The notes beneath the pieces are model-generated. The model searched no databases, had not been told where the DNA came from, and saw only the letters and a list, made by a program, of their open reading frames with translations. A stretch of DNA of 64,000 bases from Streptomyces sp. DSM 15324 (lineage in GTDB: Bacteria > Actinomycetota > Actinomycetes > Streptomycetales > Streptomycetaceae): assembly GCF_001514285.1 (NCBI RefSeq), contig NZ_KQ949032.1, forward strand, positions 186,001-250,000, written 5' to 3'. A program made the position numbers and the translations under genes. Below are positions 27,215 through 36,177 of the stretch, piece by piece (position 1 is the first letter of the stretch; every line of letters begins with the position of its first letter).

Positions 27215-27278
27215 GAGTTCCCCGCGCGCCGAGTTCCCCGCGCGCCGAGGACCCAGCGCGCCGAGGACCCAGCGCGCC
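27215..27278. repeat. 16-bp tandem repeat array
   Basis: Four units of 16 bp. The first two are GAGTTCCCCGCGCGCC and the next two GAGGACCCAGCGCGCC. They end five bases before the LacI-family stop codon, so they could also act in its 3' transcript. Confidence 0.8.
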
Positions 27279-27282
27279 CCCG

Positions 27283-28395
27283 CTACCCCTTCTCCGGCGT
27301 CCGCGGCGGGCTGACCGTCGTCCGGTGCGGACGTCGCTGGGAAGAGGTACGGATGATCAGTTCGGTCGGTATCACCTGTTCGACCGGCGAGTCCCCGTCC
27401 ACGCCCTCGATCGCGTCGATGAGGAGCTGGACCACCGCCGTGCCGATGCGGCGGGGCTTCAAGGAGAGCGTGGTGATGGGCGGCTCGGTGCTGGCGTACA
27501 CCGTGGACTCGCTGCAGCACACCAGCAGCAGGTCCTCCGGCACCCGCAGCCCGTAGCGGCGGGCGGCGGCCAGCAGATCGGTGCCGTTGGGGTCGAACAG
27601 GCCGTAGACCGCGTCGGGGCGGTCCGGGCGGGCGAGCAGCCGGTCGGCGGCGACGGCGCCCGCGCACGGATCGTGGGCGGGGTAGGCCTCGTACACCGGA
27701 TCCTGCCCGACCCGCTCGCACCAGCGCAGATAGGCCGTGGTGGACAGGTGCGTGTACGTGTCCGTCGTGGTCCCCGTGAGCAGGCCGATGCGGCGGGCGC
27801 CGGCGTCGGCCAGGTGGTCGAGGATGTCGAGTACGGCGGCCTCGTGGTCGTTGTCGACCCAGGCGGTCACCGGCAGCGAGCCGACCGGGCGGCCGTCGGA
27901 GACCACGGGTAAGCCCTGGCGCACGAGCTCGCTGACCACCGGATCCTGGTCGGACGGGTCGATGACGACCGTGCCGTCCAGGGCGACGTTCGACCACACG
28001 TCGTGGCGCGAGGTCGCGGGGAGGATGACGAGCGCGTAGCCGCGGGCGAGCGCGGCCGAGGTGGCGGCACGCGCCATCTCCGCGAAGTACGCGAACTCGG
28101 TGAAGGTGAAAGGTTCATCCCCGTACGTGGTCACGGTCAGACCGATGAGGCCCGACTTGCCGGTACGGAGGGTTCGGGCTGCGGCTGAGGGCCGGTAGCC
28201 CAGTCGGTCGGCGACCTCGCGGACATGGCGTCGGGTGGCGTCGGGGAGCCTGCCCTTGCCGTTGAGGGCGTCGGAGACGGTCGTGATGGACACTCCGGCG
28301 GCGGCGGCCACGTCCCTGATGCCCGCCCGGCCCGGCCGGTTGCCTCGGCGTGAGGTTTCCGCGCGGCTCACCTGGTGCTTCCCTGCTGCTGTCAT
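27283..28395 (-). CDS. LacI-family transcriptional regulator
   Basis: A 370-residue LacI/PurR-type repressor. After a basic N-terminal extension, the helix-turn-helix reads IRDVAAAAGVSITTVSDALN (about residues 26-45) and the hinge is GYRPSAAARTLRTGKSG. The periplasmic-binding-like effector domain follows from about residue 80. The ligand is unknown. No sugar transporter or catabolic genes adjoin, so it may be autoregulatory or act at a distance. The start at ATG 28395 has no clear ribosome site. A GCATATGC palindrome at 28438-28445 could be part of an operator, but this is weak. Confidence 0.87.
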   Translation of the reverse strand: MTAAGKHQVSRAETSRRGNRPGRAGIRDVAAAAGVSITTVSDALNGKGRLPDATRRHVREVADRLGYRPSAAARTLRTGKSGLIGLTVTTYGDEPFTFTEFAYFAEMARAATSAALARGYALVILPATSRHDVWSNVALDGTVVIDPSDQDPVVSELVRQGLPVVSDGRPVGSLPVTAWVDNDHEAAVLDILDHLADAGARRIGLLTGTTTDTYTHLSTTAYLRWCERVGQDPVYEAYPAHDPCAGAVAADRLLARPDRPDAVYGLFDPNGTDLLAAARRYGLRVPEDLLLVCCSESTVYASTEPPITTLSLKPRRIGTAVVQLLIDAIEGVDGDSPVEQVIPTELIIRTSSQRRPHRTTVSPPRTPEKG

Positions 28396-28516
28396 GGCGA
28401 GCCGATAGTAGGGCTCATCCGGTGGGGTAGGGCGGACGCATATGCACGCATTGACAGGCACGTTTCTGCAAGGCTGTCAGGGGCCAAATGCCTAAGAAAG
28501 CAATCCAGTTGAGCGT

Positions 28517-28534
28517 TCACATCCCAAGATGTGA
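28517..28534. promoter_or_regulatory. inverted repeat in the LacI-hisC intergenic region
   Basis: TCACATC, spacer CCAA, GATGTGA forms a perfect 7-bp inverted repeat in the 400-bp gap 28396-28793 between the divergent LacI and hisC genes. It has the form of a dimeric regulator operator. The gap holds no convincing gene. A TTGACA at 28451-28456 could be a -35 element on the plus strand, but I found no good -10 partner. Confidence 0.45.
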
Positions 28535-28793
28535 CGTGTTGGCGCGGATGAGCCTGCCAACGCACCGATGTTTCGAAGAGGTCTCAACTCACCTGCACGG
28601 GGGATGCGCGCTACGGCGTGAGCCACCGGCGCGTAGATATATGTACGGCGCGCCCCCTGACGTGTACGCCTTCGTGGGGCTTCGTCCGCAGAGGTCACGG
28701 AGATCCGTCCGCACCTGTTCGCACGCACACCAATCCTCATAAGGTGAGCAGTATTGAAGCCGGGAGCCGGTGGTGGTCACGAGGAGGACTGCG

Positions 28794-29873
28794 GTGAGCG
28801 AGACGAGCCCGAAGCTGCGTGCCGAGCTGGAGGGGATTCCCACCTACAAGCCGGGCAAGCCCGCCGCGGCCGGCGGTGCCGTGGCCTACAAGCTGTCCTC
28901 CAACGAGAACCCCTACCCCCCGCTGCCCGGCGTGATGGAGGCCGTGACCGCGGCGGCCGCCGCCTTCAACCGTTACCCGGACCTGGCCTGCACGGCCCTG
29001 GTGGAGGAGATCTCCGGCTGCTTCGGCGTACCCGCCTCGCACATCGCCACCGGCACCGGCTCGGTCGGTGTCGCCCAGCAGCTGGTCCAGTCGACGGCGG
29101 GCCCCGGAGACGAGGTGATCTACGCCTGGCGCTCCTTCGAGGCGTACCCGATCATCACCCGGATCAGCGGCGCGACCCCGGTGCAGGTGCCGCTCACCGA
29201 CGGGGACGTGCACGACCTGGACGCGATGGCCGAGGCGATCACCGAGCGGACCCGGCTGATCTTCGTCTGCAACCCCAACAACCCGACCGGCACGGTGGTC
29301 CGCCGGGCCGAGCTGGAACGGTTCCTCGACCGGGTGCCGGGCGACGTGCTGGTCGTCCTCGACGAGGCCTACCGGGAGTTCATCCGCGACCCCGAGGTGC
29401 CGGACGGCGTCGAGCTGTACCGGAACCGGCCGAACGTGTGCGTCCTGCGGACGTTCTCGAAGGCGTACGGTCTCGCCGGGCTGCGGGTGGGCTTCGCGAT
29501 CGCGCACGAGCGGGTGGCGGAGGCGCTGCGCAAGACGGCGGTGCCGTTCGGGGTGAGCCAGCTGGCGCAGGAGGCGGCGATCGCCTCGCTGCGCGCCGAG
29601 GACGCGCTGTTCGGCCGGGTCGGCTCGCTGGTGGGTGAGCGCACCCGGGTGGTCGAGGGGCTGCGTGCCCAGGGCTGGACGGTGCCCGAGAGCCAGGCCA
29701 ACTTCGTGTGGCTGCGGCTGGGGGAGCGCACGGCGGCGTTCGCGGCGGCGTGCGAGCAGCACGGGGTCGTGGTCCGGCCGTTCCCCGGGGAGGGCGTCCG
29801 GGTGACGGTCGGTGAGACCGAGGCGAACGACATCTTCCTGAAGGCGGCGGAGGGCTTCCGCAAGGAGATGTAG
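28794..29873 (+). CDS. hisC: histidinol-phosphate or aromatic aminotransferase, PLP-dependent
   Basis: A 359-residue class I/II aminotransferase. Features are LSSNENPYPPLP near residue 35, NPNNPTGT near 160, DEAYREF near 190, the PLP lysine K223 in RTFSKAYGLAGLRVG, and RPFPGEGVRVTVG near the end. HisC makes histidinol phosphate, and close relatives act on phenylalanine; a second HisC usually lies in the his operon elsewhere, so this copy may favour aromatic substrates. GAGGAGGA precedes GTG 28794; a longer GTG start at 28770 is less likely. A terminator follows. Confidence 0.85.
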   Translation: MSETSPKLRAELEGIPTYKPGKPAAAGGAVAYKLSSNENPYPPLPGVMEAVTAAAAAFNRYPDLACTALVEEISGCFGVPASHIATGTGSVGVAQQLVQSTAGPGDEVIYAWRSFEAYPIITRISGATPVQVPLTDGDVHDLDAMAEAITERTRLIFVCNPNNPTGTVVRRAELERFLDRVPGDVLVVLDEAYREFIRDPEVPDGVELYRNRPNVCVLRTFSKAYGLAGLRVGFAIAHERVAEALRKTAVPFGVSQLAQEAAIASLRAEDALFGRVGSLVGERTRVVEGLRAQGWTVPESQANFVWLRLGERTAAFAAACEQHGVVVRPFPGEGVRVTVGETEANDIFLKAAEGFRKEM

Positions 29874-29914
29874 CCGACACAGGGCGCGTTTGCGCTGTTC
29901 AGAGGCGTGTGGAG

Positions 29915-29942
29915 GGGGGTTCCCTGCGGTAAGGGGACCCCC
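29915..29942. terminator. terminator after hisC
   Basis: A 10-bp stem (GGGGGTTCCC with GGGGACCCCC, one G-T wobble) and an 8-nt loop, followed by TTTCCCTTG. Confidence 0.85.
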
Positions 29943-29983
29943 TTTCCCTTGTCCCGAACGCGTTTGTCATACTAGCTTGTGAA

Positions 29984-29999
29984 TGTGAACGCTTTCACA
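29984..29999. promoter_or_regulatory. Rex operator upstream of cydA
   Basis: TGTGAACGCTTTCACA is almost identical to the Streptomyces Rex operator (TGTGAACGCGTTCACA at S. coelicolor cydA, as I remember it). Rex senses NADH/NAD+ and represses cydABCD when NAD+ is high. The site lies 52 bp before the cydA start. A further overlapping half-site, TTGTGAA, precedes it. The rex gene itself is not in the window. Confidence 0.85.
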
Positions 30000-30050
30000 A
30001 GCGCTCGCTGAGCGTATGTTCCACAAGCCTGTGAGGTAAGGAGCGGCGAC

Positions 30051-31559
30051 GTGGACCTGGCTTTGGCGCCGGAGACCCTGGCGCGCTGGCAGTTCGGCAT
30101 CACGACCGTCTACCACTTCCTGTTCGTGCCCCTGACCATCTCCCTCGCGGCGCTGACCGCGGGGCTCCAGACCGCCTGGGTGCGCACGGAGAAGGAGAAG
30201 TACCTCAGGGCGACCAAGTTCTGGGGCAAGCTCTTCCTGATCAACATCGCGATGGGCGTCGTCACCGGCATCGTGCAGGAGTTCCAGTTCGGCATGAACT
30301 GGTCCGACTACTCGCGCTTCGTCGGCGACGTCTTCGGCGCCCCGCTGGCCTTCGAGTCCCTCATCGCCTTCTTCTTCGAGTCCACCTTCATCGGGCTGTG
30401 GATCTTCGGCTGGGACAGACTGCCGAAGAAGATCCACCTGGCCTGCATCTGGATGGTCTCGATCGGCACGATCCTGTCGGCCTACTTCATCCTCGCGGCC
30501 AACTCCTGGATGCAGCACCCGGTCGGCTACCGGATCAACGAGGAGAAGGGCCGCGCCGAGCTGACCGACTTCTGGGCCGTGCTCACCCAGAACACCGCGC
30601 TCAGCCAGGCCTTCCACACCCTGTCGGCGGCCTTCCTGACCGGCGGCGCCTTCATGGTCGGCATCGCCGCCTTCCACCTCTTCCGCAAGAAGCACGTCAC
30701 CGTGATGAAGACCTCGCTCCGGCTGGGGCTGGTCACCGTCGTCATCGCCGGACTGCTCACCGCGGTCAGCGGCGACGTCCTCGGCAAGGTGATGTTCAAG
30801 CAGCAGCCGATGAAGATGGCCGCCGCCGAGGCGCTGTGGGACGGTGAGGCGCCCGCGCCGTTCTCGGTCTTCGCCTACGGCGACGTCGACGAGGGGCACA
30901 ACAAGGTCGCGATAGAGATCCCCGGCCTGCTCTCCTTCCTCGCGAACGACGACTTCACCTCGCACGTCCCCGGCATCAACGACGTCAACAAGGCCGAGCA
31001 GGAGAAGTACGGTCCCGGTGACTACCGGCCCAACATCCCCGTCGCCTACTGGGGCTTCCGCTGGATGATCGGCTTCGGCATGGCGTCGTTCGCCATCGGC
31101 CTCGCCGGCCTCTGGCTCACCCGCAAGAAGTTCCTGCTCCCCCAGCACCTCAGGGTCGGCGACGACGAGGTGCCGCACCTGGTCCTCTTCCGCGACAAGG
31201 CCCTCAGCCCCCGGTTCTCCAGGCTGTACTGGCTGGTCGCGATCTGGACCCTCGGTTTCCCGCTGATCGCCAACTCCTGGGGCTGGATCTTCACCGAGAT
31301 GGGCCGCCAGCCCTGGGTCGTCTACGGCGTCCTGCAGACCCGCGACGCGGTCTCCCCCGGTGTCTCCCAGGCCGAGGTCCTCACCTCGATGATCGTCTTC
31401 ACCGCGCTGTACGCCGTCCTCGCCGTCGTCGAGGTCAAGCTGCTGGTGAAGTACGTGAAGTCCGGCCCGCCCGAGCTCACCGAGGCCGACCTGAACCCGC
31501 CCACGAAGATCGGCGGCGACTCCCGTGACGCCGACAAGCCGATGGCCTTCTCCTACTAG
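30051..31559 (+). CDS. cydA: cytochrome bd ubiquinol/menaquinol oxidase subunit I
   Basis: A 502-residue membrane protein with about nine helices. Subunit I carries the heme groups and the quinol site of this high-affinity oxygen reductase. Visible landmarks are RWQFGITTVYHFLFVPLTI with a heme His at residue 22, FGWDRLPKK, the hydrophilic Q loop (about 250-330, the short type), and PWVVYGVLQTRDAVSP. AAGGAG precedes the GTG start. It heads cydA-cydB-cydCD under the Rex operator and has a strong terminator upstream. Confidence 0.96.
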   Translation: MDLALAPETLARWQFGITTVYHFLFVPLTISLAALTAGLQTAWVRTEKEKYLRATKFWGKLFLINIAMGVVTGIVQEFQFGMNWSDYSRFVGDVFGAPLAFESLIAFFFESTFIGLWIFGWDRLPKKIHLACIWMVSIGTILSAYFILAANSWMQHPVGYRINEEKGRAELTDFWAVLTQNTALSQAFHTLSAAFLTGGAFMVGIAAFHLFRKKHVTVMKTSLRLGLVTVVIAGLLTAVSGDVLGKVMFKQQPMKMAAAEALWDGEAPAPFSVFAYGDVDEGHNKVAIEIPGLLSFLANDDFTSHVPGINDVNKAEQEKYGPGDYRPNIPVAYWGFRWMIGFGMASFAIGLAGLWLTRKKFLLPQHLRVGDDEVPHLVLFRDKALSPRFSRLYWLVAIWTLGFPLIANSWGWIFTEMGRQPWVVYGVLQTRDAVSPGVSQAEVLTSMIVFTALYAVLAVVEVKLLVKYVKSGPPELTEADLNPPTKIGGDSRDADKPMAFSY

Positions 31560-31579
31560 GCCGAGGGAGCTGCACAGTC

Positions 31580-32587
31580 ATGGAACTGCACGACGTCTGG
31601 TTCGTCCTGATCGCCGTCCTGTGGACCGGCTACTTCTTCCTGGAGGGCTTCGACTTCGGAGTCGGCATCCTCACCAGGCTGCTGGCCCGCAACCGGCTCG
31701 AGAAGCGGGTGCTGATCAACACCATCGGCCCCGTCTGGGACGGCAACGAGGTGTGGCTGCTCACGGCCGGCGGCGCCACCTTCGCCGCCTTCCCCGAGTG
31801 GTACGCCACGCTCTTCTCCGGCTTCTACCTGCCCCTGCTGCTCATCCTGGTCTGCCTGATCGTCCGCGGCGTCGCCTTCGAGTACCGGGCGAAGCGGCCG
31901 GAGGAGAACTGGCAGCGCAACTGGGAGACCGCGATCTTCTGGACCTCGCTGCTCCCGGCGTTCCTGTGGGGCGTGGCCTTCGGCAACATCGTGCACGGCG
32001 TGAAGATCGACCGGCACTTCGAGTACGTCGGCACCGTCGGGGACCTGCTCAACCCGTACGCCCTGCTCGGCGGTCTGGTGACCCTGACGCTGTTCACCTT
32101 CCACGGGACGGTCTTCACCGCCCTCAAGACCGTCGGCGAGATCCGGGAGCGGGCCCGGAAGCTGGCCCTCTACGTCGGCCTCGCCACGGCGGTGGTCGCG
32201 CTGGTCTTCCTGTCGTGGACCCAGGCCGACAGCGGTGACGCCAAGAGCCTGGTCGCGCTGGTCGTCGCGGTCGCCGCGCTGGTCGCCGCGCTCGTGGCCA
32301 ACCAGGCCGGGCGCGAGGGCTGGTCGTTCGCCTTCTCCGGCGTCACCATCGTGGCCGCCGTGGCCATGCTCTTCCTGACGCTCTTCCCGAACGTCATGCC
32401 GTCCAGCCTGAACGAGGACTGGAACCTCACGGTCACCAACGCCTCGTCCAGCCCGTACACCTTGAAGATCATGACCTGGTGCGCGGGGATCACCCTCCCG
32501 CTCGTCCTGCTGTACCAGAGCTGGACCTACTGGGTCTTCCGCAAGCGGATCGGGACCCAGCACATCGCCGCCGATGTCGCCCACTGA
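31580..32587 (+). CDS. cydB: cytochrome bd oxidase subunit II
   Basis: A 335-residue polytopic protein matching CydB: LHDVWFVLIAVLWTGYFFLE and GFDFGVGIL at the N-terminus, then GPVWDGNEVWLL near residue 50. Eight to nine helices follow. Subunit II pairs with CydA to form the oxidase. It begins 21 bp after cydA. Its stop codon forms part of the ribosome site (TGAGGTG) of the next gene, cydCD, so the three genes are one operon. Confidence 0.96.
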   Translation: MELHDVWFVLIAVLWTGYFFLEGFDFGVGILTRLLARNRLEKRVLINTIGPVWDGNEVWLLTAGGATFAAFPEWYATLFSGFYLPLLLILVCLIVRGVAFEYRAKRPEENWQRNWETAIFWTSLLPAFLWGVAFGNIVHGVKIDRHFEYVGTVGDLLNPYALLGGLVTLTLFTFHGTVFTALKTVGEIRERARKLALYVGLATAVVALVFLSWTQADSGDAKSLVALVVAVAALVAALVANQAGREGWSFAFSGVTIVAAVAMLFLTLFPNVMPSSLNEDWNLTVTNASSSPYTLKIMTWCAGITLPLVLLYQSWTYWVFRKRIGTQHIAADVAH

Positions 32588-32592
32588 GGTGT

Positions 32593-32606
32593 GTTTCACG
32601 TGAAAC
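32593..32606. other. parS, ParB binding site, perfect, over the cydCD start
   Basis: GTTTCACGTGAAAC. The GTG in its centre (32600-32602) is the likely initiation codon of cydCD, and a second possible GTG (32591) abuts it. Confidence 0.92.
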
Positions 32607-35600
32607 CGATCGACCCGCGTCTCCTCCGCCACGCCCGGGCCACCCGGTCCTTCCTGCTGGCCGTGGTCGGCCTGGGCGCGGTCGGGGCGCTCCTGGTCAT
32701 CGCCCAGGCGATGCTCGTCGCCGAGGTCGTGGTCGGAGCGTTCCAGCACGGGCTGGGCGTCTTCGGACTCCGCACCCCCCTGCTGCTGCTCGCGGGGGTC
32801 GCGGGCGGCCGTGCCCTGGTCTCCTGGCTCACCGAACTCGCCGCCCACCGGGCGAGCGCGGCGGTGAAATCGGAGCTGCGGGGGCGGCTCCTGGAGCGGG
32901 CCACCGCGCTCGGTCCCGGCTGGCTGGGCGGACAGCGCACCGGCTCCCTGACCGCCCTGGCCACCCGGGGGGTGGACGCCCTCGACGACTACTTCGCGCG
33001 CTACCTCCCCCAACTGGGGCTCGCCGTGGTCGTGCCGGTCGCGGTGCTGGCGCGGATCGTCACCGAGGACTGGGTGTCGGCGGCCATCATCGTCTGCACC
33101 CTCCCCCTGATCCCTGTCTTCATGGTGCTGATCGGCTGGGCCACCCAGTCGCGGATGGACCGTCAGTGGCGGCTGCTGTCCCGGCTGTCCGGGCATTTCC
33201 TGGACGTGGTCGCGGGGCTGCCCACGCTGAAGGTGTTCGGGCGGGCCAAGGCGCAGGCCGAGTCCATCCGGCGGATCACCGGCGAGTACCGCCGGGCGAC
33301 CATGCGGACGCTGCGGATCGCCTTCATCTCGTCCTTCGCGCTGGAGCTGCTGTCGACCCTCTCGGTGGCCCTGGTCGCCGTGACGATCGGCATGCGGCTC
33401 GTGCACGGCGAGATGGACCTGTACATCGGCCTGGTCATCCTGGTTCTGGCACCCGAGGCGTATCTGCCGCTGCGGCAGGTCGGCGCGCAGTACCACGCGG
33501 CCGCCGAGGGGCTCGCGGCCGCCGAGGAGATCTTCGCCGTCCTGGAGACGCCGCTCCCGGCCCCCGGCACGGCCGAGGTCCCCGAGGGCCCGCTGGTCTT
33601 CGAGGGGGTGACCGTCCGCTACCCGGACCGCGCCGCCGACGCCCTCTCCGAGGTGTCGTTCACCGTCGCACCGGGGGAGACCGTCGCGCTGGTCGGCCCG
33701 AGCGGTGCGGGCAAGTCGACCGTGCTGCACACCCTGCTGGGCTTCGTGCGGCCCACCGGGGGCCGGGTGCGGATCGGGGGGGCCGACCTCGCCGACCTCG
33801 ACCTGGAGCAGTGGCGGTCGCGCATCGCCTGGGTGCCGCAGCGCCCACACCTGTTCGCCGGGACGATCGCGGAGAACGTACGGCTGGCGCGTCCCGACGC
33901 CGACGAGGCGGCCGTACGGCGGGCGCTGGCGGACGCGGGAGCACTGGACTTCGTGGCCACGCTGCCCGAGGGCCTCGACACCGTCCTGGGCGAGGACGGC
34001 ACCGGCCTGTCCGCGGGCCAGCGCCAGCGTCTCGCCCTGGCCCGCGCCTTCCTCGCCGACCGTCCCGTCCTGCTGCTCGACGAGCCGACGGCGGCGCTCG
34101 ACGGCGCGACCGAGGCGGAGATCGTGACGGCCGTACGCCGGCTGGCGGCCGGCCGGACGGTCCTCCTGGTCGTCCACCGTCCCGCGCTGCTGGGGGTGGC
34201 GGACCGGATCGTCCGGCTGGCGGAGCCCGCCGGCACCGGCCCCCGCCGGTCCGCCGCACAGGTCACGGCCGCCCCCGCCCCGCCGGAGGCGCCGGCCCCC
34301 GGCACCCCGGCCGCCGCCGGGACCACCCCCGTCGCCGCCCGGCACGGGGTACTCGCCCGCGTCCGGGGCACGGCGGGCGCCCGCCGTGGCCGGCTCGCTC
34401 TCGCGCTGCTGCTGGGCGCACTGGCCCTCGGCAGTGCCGTCGGGCTGATGGCCACCTCCGGGTGGCTGATCTCACGGGCCTCGCAGCAGCCGCCGGTGCT
34501 GTACCTGATGGTGGCGGTGACGGCGACCCGCGCCTTCGGCATCGGCCGCGCGGTGTTCCGGTACGCCGAGCGGCTGGTGTCGCACGACGCCGTGCTGCGG
34601 ATGCTGGCCGACACCCGGGTCGCGGTGTTCCGGCGCCTGGAGCGGCTGGCGCCCGCCGGGCTGCGCACGACCCGCCGGGGCGACCTGCTGACGCGGCTGG
34701 TCGCCGACGTGGACGCCCTCCAGGACTACTGGCTGCGCTGGCTGCTGCCCGCCGCTGCCGCCGCCGTCGTGTCGGCCGGGTCGGTGGCGTTCACGGCCTG
34801 GCTGCTGCCCGAGGCGGGCGCGGTGCTCGCCGCCGGGCTCCTCGCGGCCGGGGTGGGCGTTCCGCTGGTCACCGCGGCGGTGGCCCGCCGGGCCGAACGC
34901 CGGCTGGCCCCCGCCCGGGGCGTGCTCGCCACCCGGACGGCCGACCTGCTCACGGGCACCGCCGAACTGACCGTCGCGGGCGCCCTGCCCGCCCGCAGGG
35001 CCGGAGTGCGGGCCGCCGATGCCGTGCTCACCCGGATCGCCTCCCGGGCCGCCACGGCCACCGCCCTGGGCGACGGGCTGACCGCCCTCGTCTCGGGACT
35101 GACCGTGGCCGCCGCGGCGCTCGTGGGGGCCCAGGCGGTCGCCGCCGGGCGACTGGACGGCGTGACGATGGCGGTGGTCGTCCTGACCCCGCTGGCCGCC
35201 TTCGAGGCGGTTCTGGGGCTGCCGCTCGCCGTGCAGTACCGCCAGCGGGTCCGCAGGAGCGCCGAGCGGGTGTACGAGGTGCTGGACTCCCCCGAGCCGG
35301 TGCGCGAGCCGGAGCGGCCCCGGCAGGCGCCCGTGGCGCCGTTCCCGCTCGCCGTCAGGGGGCTGACCGCCCGGCACGCCGGGCAGGACCGGGACGCGCT
35401 CGCCGGGGTCGACCTCACGCTCGCGCAGGGGCACAGGATCGCCGTGGTGGGGCCCTCCGGCTCCGGCAAGACGACCCTCGCGCAGGTGCTGCTGCGCTTC
35501 CTGGACGCCGACGCGGGCTCGTACACCCTCGGCGGGGTGGACACGGCCGCCCTGGCCGGCGACGACGTACGCCGCCTGGTCGGGCTGTGCGCCCAGGACG

Positions 35601-36100
35601 CGCATCTCTTCGACAGCTCGGTGCGCGAGAACCTGCTGCTGGCGCGGAAGGGCGCGAGCGAGGACGAGCTGCGGGACGCGCTGGCGCGGGCCCGGCTGCT
35701 GGAGTGGGCGGAGGGACTGCCCGACGGGCTCGACACGCTCGTCGGCGAGCACGGGGCGCGGCTCTCCGGTGGTCAGCGGCAGCGCCTTGCGCTGGCCCGC
35801 GCGCTGCTCGCCGACTTCCCGGTGCTGGTGCTCGACGAGCCCGCCGAGCACCTCGACCTGCCGACCGCCGACGCGCTCACCGCGGACCTGCTGGCCGCGA
35901 CCGAGGGCCGTACCACTCTGCTCATCACCCACCGGCTGGCCGGTCTCGGGGCGGTGGACGAGGTGGTGGTCCTCGACGCGGGCCGGATCGTGCAGCGCGG
36001 CGCGTACGCGGAACTGGCGGCCGTCGAGGGACCGTTGCGCGCGATGGCCGAGCGGGAGGCGGCGGCGGACCTGCTGGTGGGCGCGCAGCCGTCGGGTTGA
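32600..36100 (+). CDS. cydCD: fused CydC-CydD thiol ABC exporter
   Basis: About 1166 residues, two complete ABC half-transporters in one chain, as is normal for Streptomyces. Half one (1-560) has six helices, Walker A GPSGAGKST near residue 367 and LLLDEPTAALDG. Half two has Walker A GPSGSGKTT near 951, LSGGQRQRLALARAL and VLDEPAEHLDL. CydDC exports cysteine or glutathione-like thiols to the outside and is needed to assemble cytochrome bd. The ribosome site TGAGGTG favours GTG 32600 over GTG 32591. The start lies inside a parS site. Confidence 0.94.
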   Translation: MKPIDPRLLRHARATRSFLLAVVGLGAVGALLVIAQAMLVAEVVVGAFQHGLGVFGLRTPLLLLAGVAGGRALVSWLTELAAHRASAAVKSELRGRLLERATALGPGWLGGQRTGSLTALATRGVDALDDYFARYLPQLGLAVVVPVAVLARIVTEDWVSAAIIVCTLPLIPVFMVLIGWATQSRMDRQWRLLSRLSGHFLDVVAGLPTLKVFGRAKAQAESIRRITGEYRRATMRTLRIAFISSFALELLSTLSVALVAVTIGMRLVHGEMDLYIGLVILVLAPEAYLPLRQVGAQYHAAAEGLAAAEEIFAVLETPLPAPGTAEVPEGPLVFEGVTVRYPDRAADALSEVSFTVAPGETVALVGPSGAGKSTVLHTLLGFVRPTGGRVRIGGADLADLDLEQWRSRIAWVPQRPHLFAGTIAENVRLARPDADEAAVRRALADAGALDFVATLPEGLDTVLGEDGTGLSAGQRQRLALARAFLADRPVLLLDEPTAALDGATEAEIVTAVRRLAAGRTVLLVVHRPALLGVADRIVRLAEPAGTGPRRSAAQVTAAPAPPEAPAPGTPAAAGTTPVAARHGVLARVRGTAGARRGRLALALLLGALALGSAVGLMATSGWLISRASQQPPVLYLMVAVTATRAFGIGRAVFRYAERLVSHDAVLRMLADTRVAVFRRLERLAPAGLRTTRRGDLLTRLVADVDALQDYWLRWLLPAAAAAVVSAGSVAFTAWLLPEAGAVLAAGLLAAGVGVPLVTAAVARRAERRLAPARGVLATRTADLLTGTAELTVAGALPARRAGVRAADAVLTRIASRAATATALGDGLTALVSGLTVAAAALVGAQAVAAGRLDGVTMAVVVLTPLAAFEAVLGLPLAVQYRQRVRRSAERVYEVLDSPEPVREPERPRQAPVAPFPLAVRGLTARHAGQDRDALAGVDLTLAQGHRIAVVGPSGSGKTTLAQVLLRFLDADAGSYTLGGVDTAALAGDDVRRLVGLCAQDAHLFDSSVRENLLLARKGASEDELRDALARARLLEWAEGLPDGLDTLVGEHGARLSGGQRQRLALARALLADFPVLVLDEPAEHLDLPTADALTADLLAATEGRTTLLITHRLAGLGAVDEVVVLDAGRIVQRGAYAELAAVEGPLRAMAEREAAADLLVGAQPSG

Positions 36101-36177
36101 GCCATCAGGGGTGAGGCGTCCCCCGGGCGTACGCCTCCGACAGGACCCGGGCGGCAGGTCGGGTCACGATCGCTGAC

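Noticed and set aside
28488..28742. Small gene before hisC
   Set aside because: It runs over a likely promoter region, has no ribosome site and non-Streptomyces codon use.
31556..36114. Very long open frames on the other strand and in other frames across cydB and cydCD
   Set aside because: High-GC codon bias keeps alternative frames open. Their products are Arg/Gly/His-rich with no known domain, while cydB and cydCD explain the sequence.
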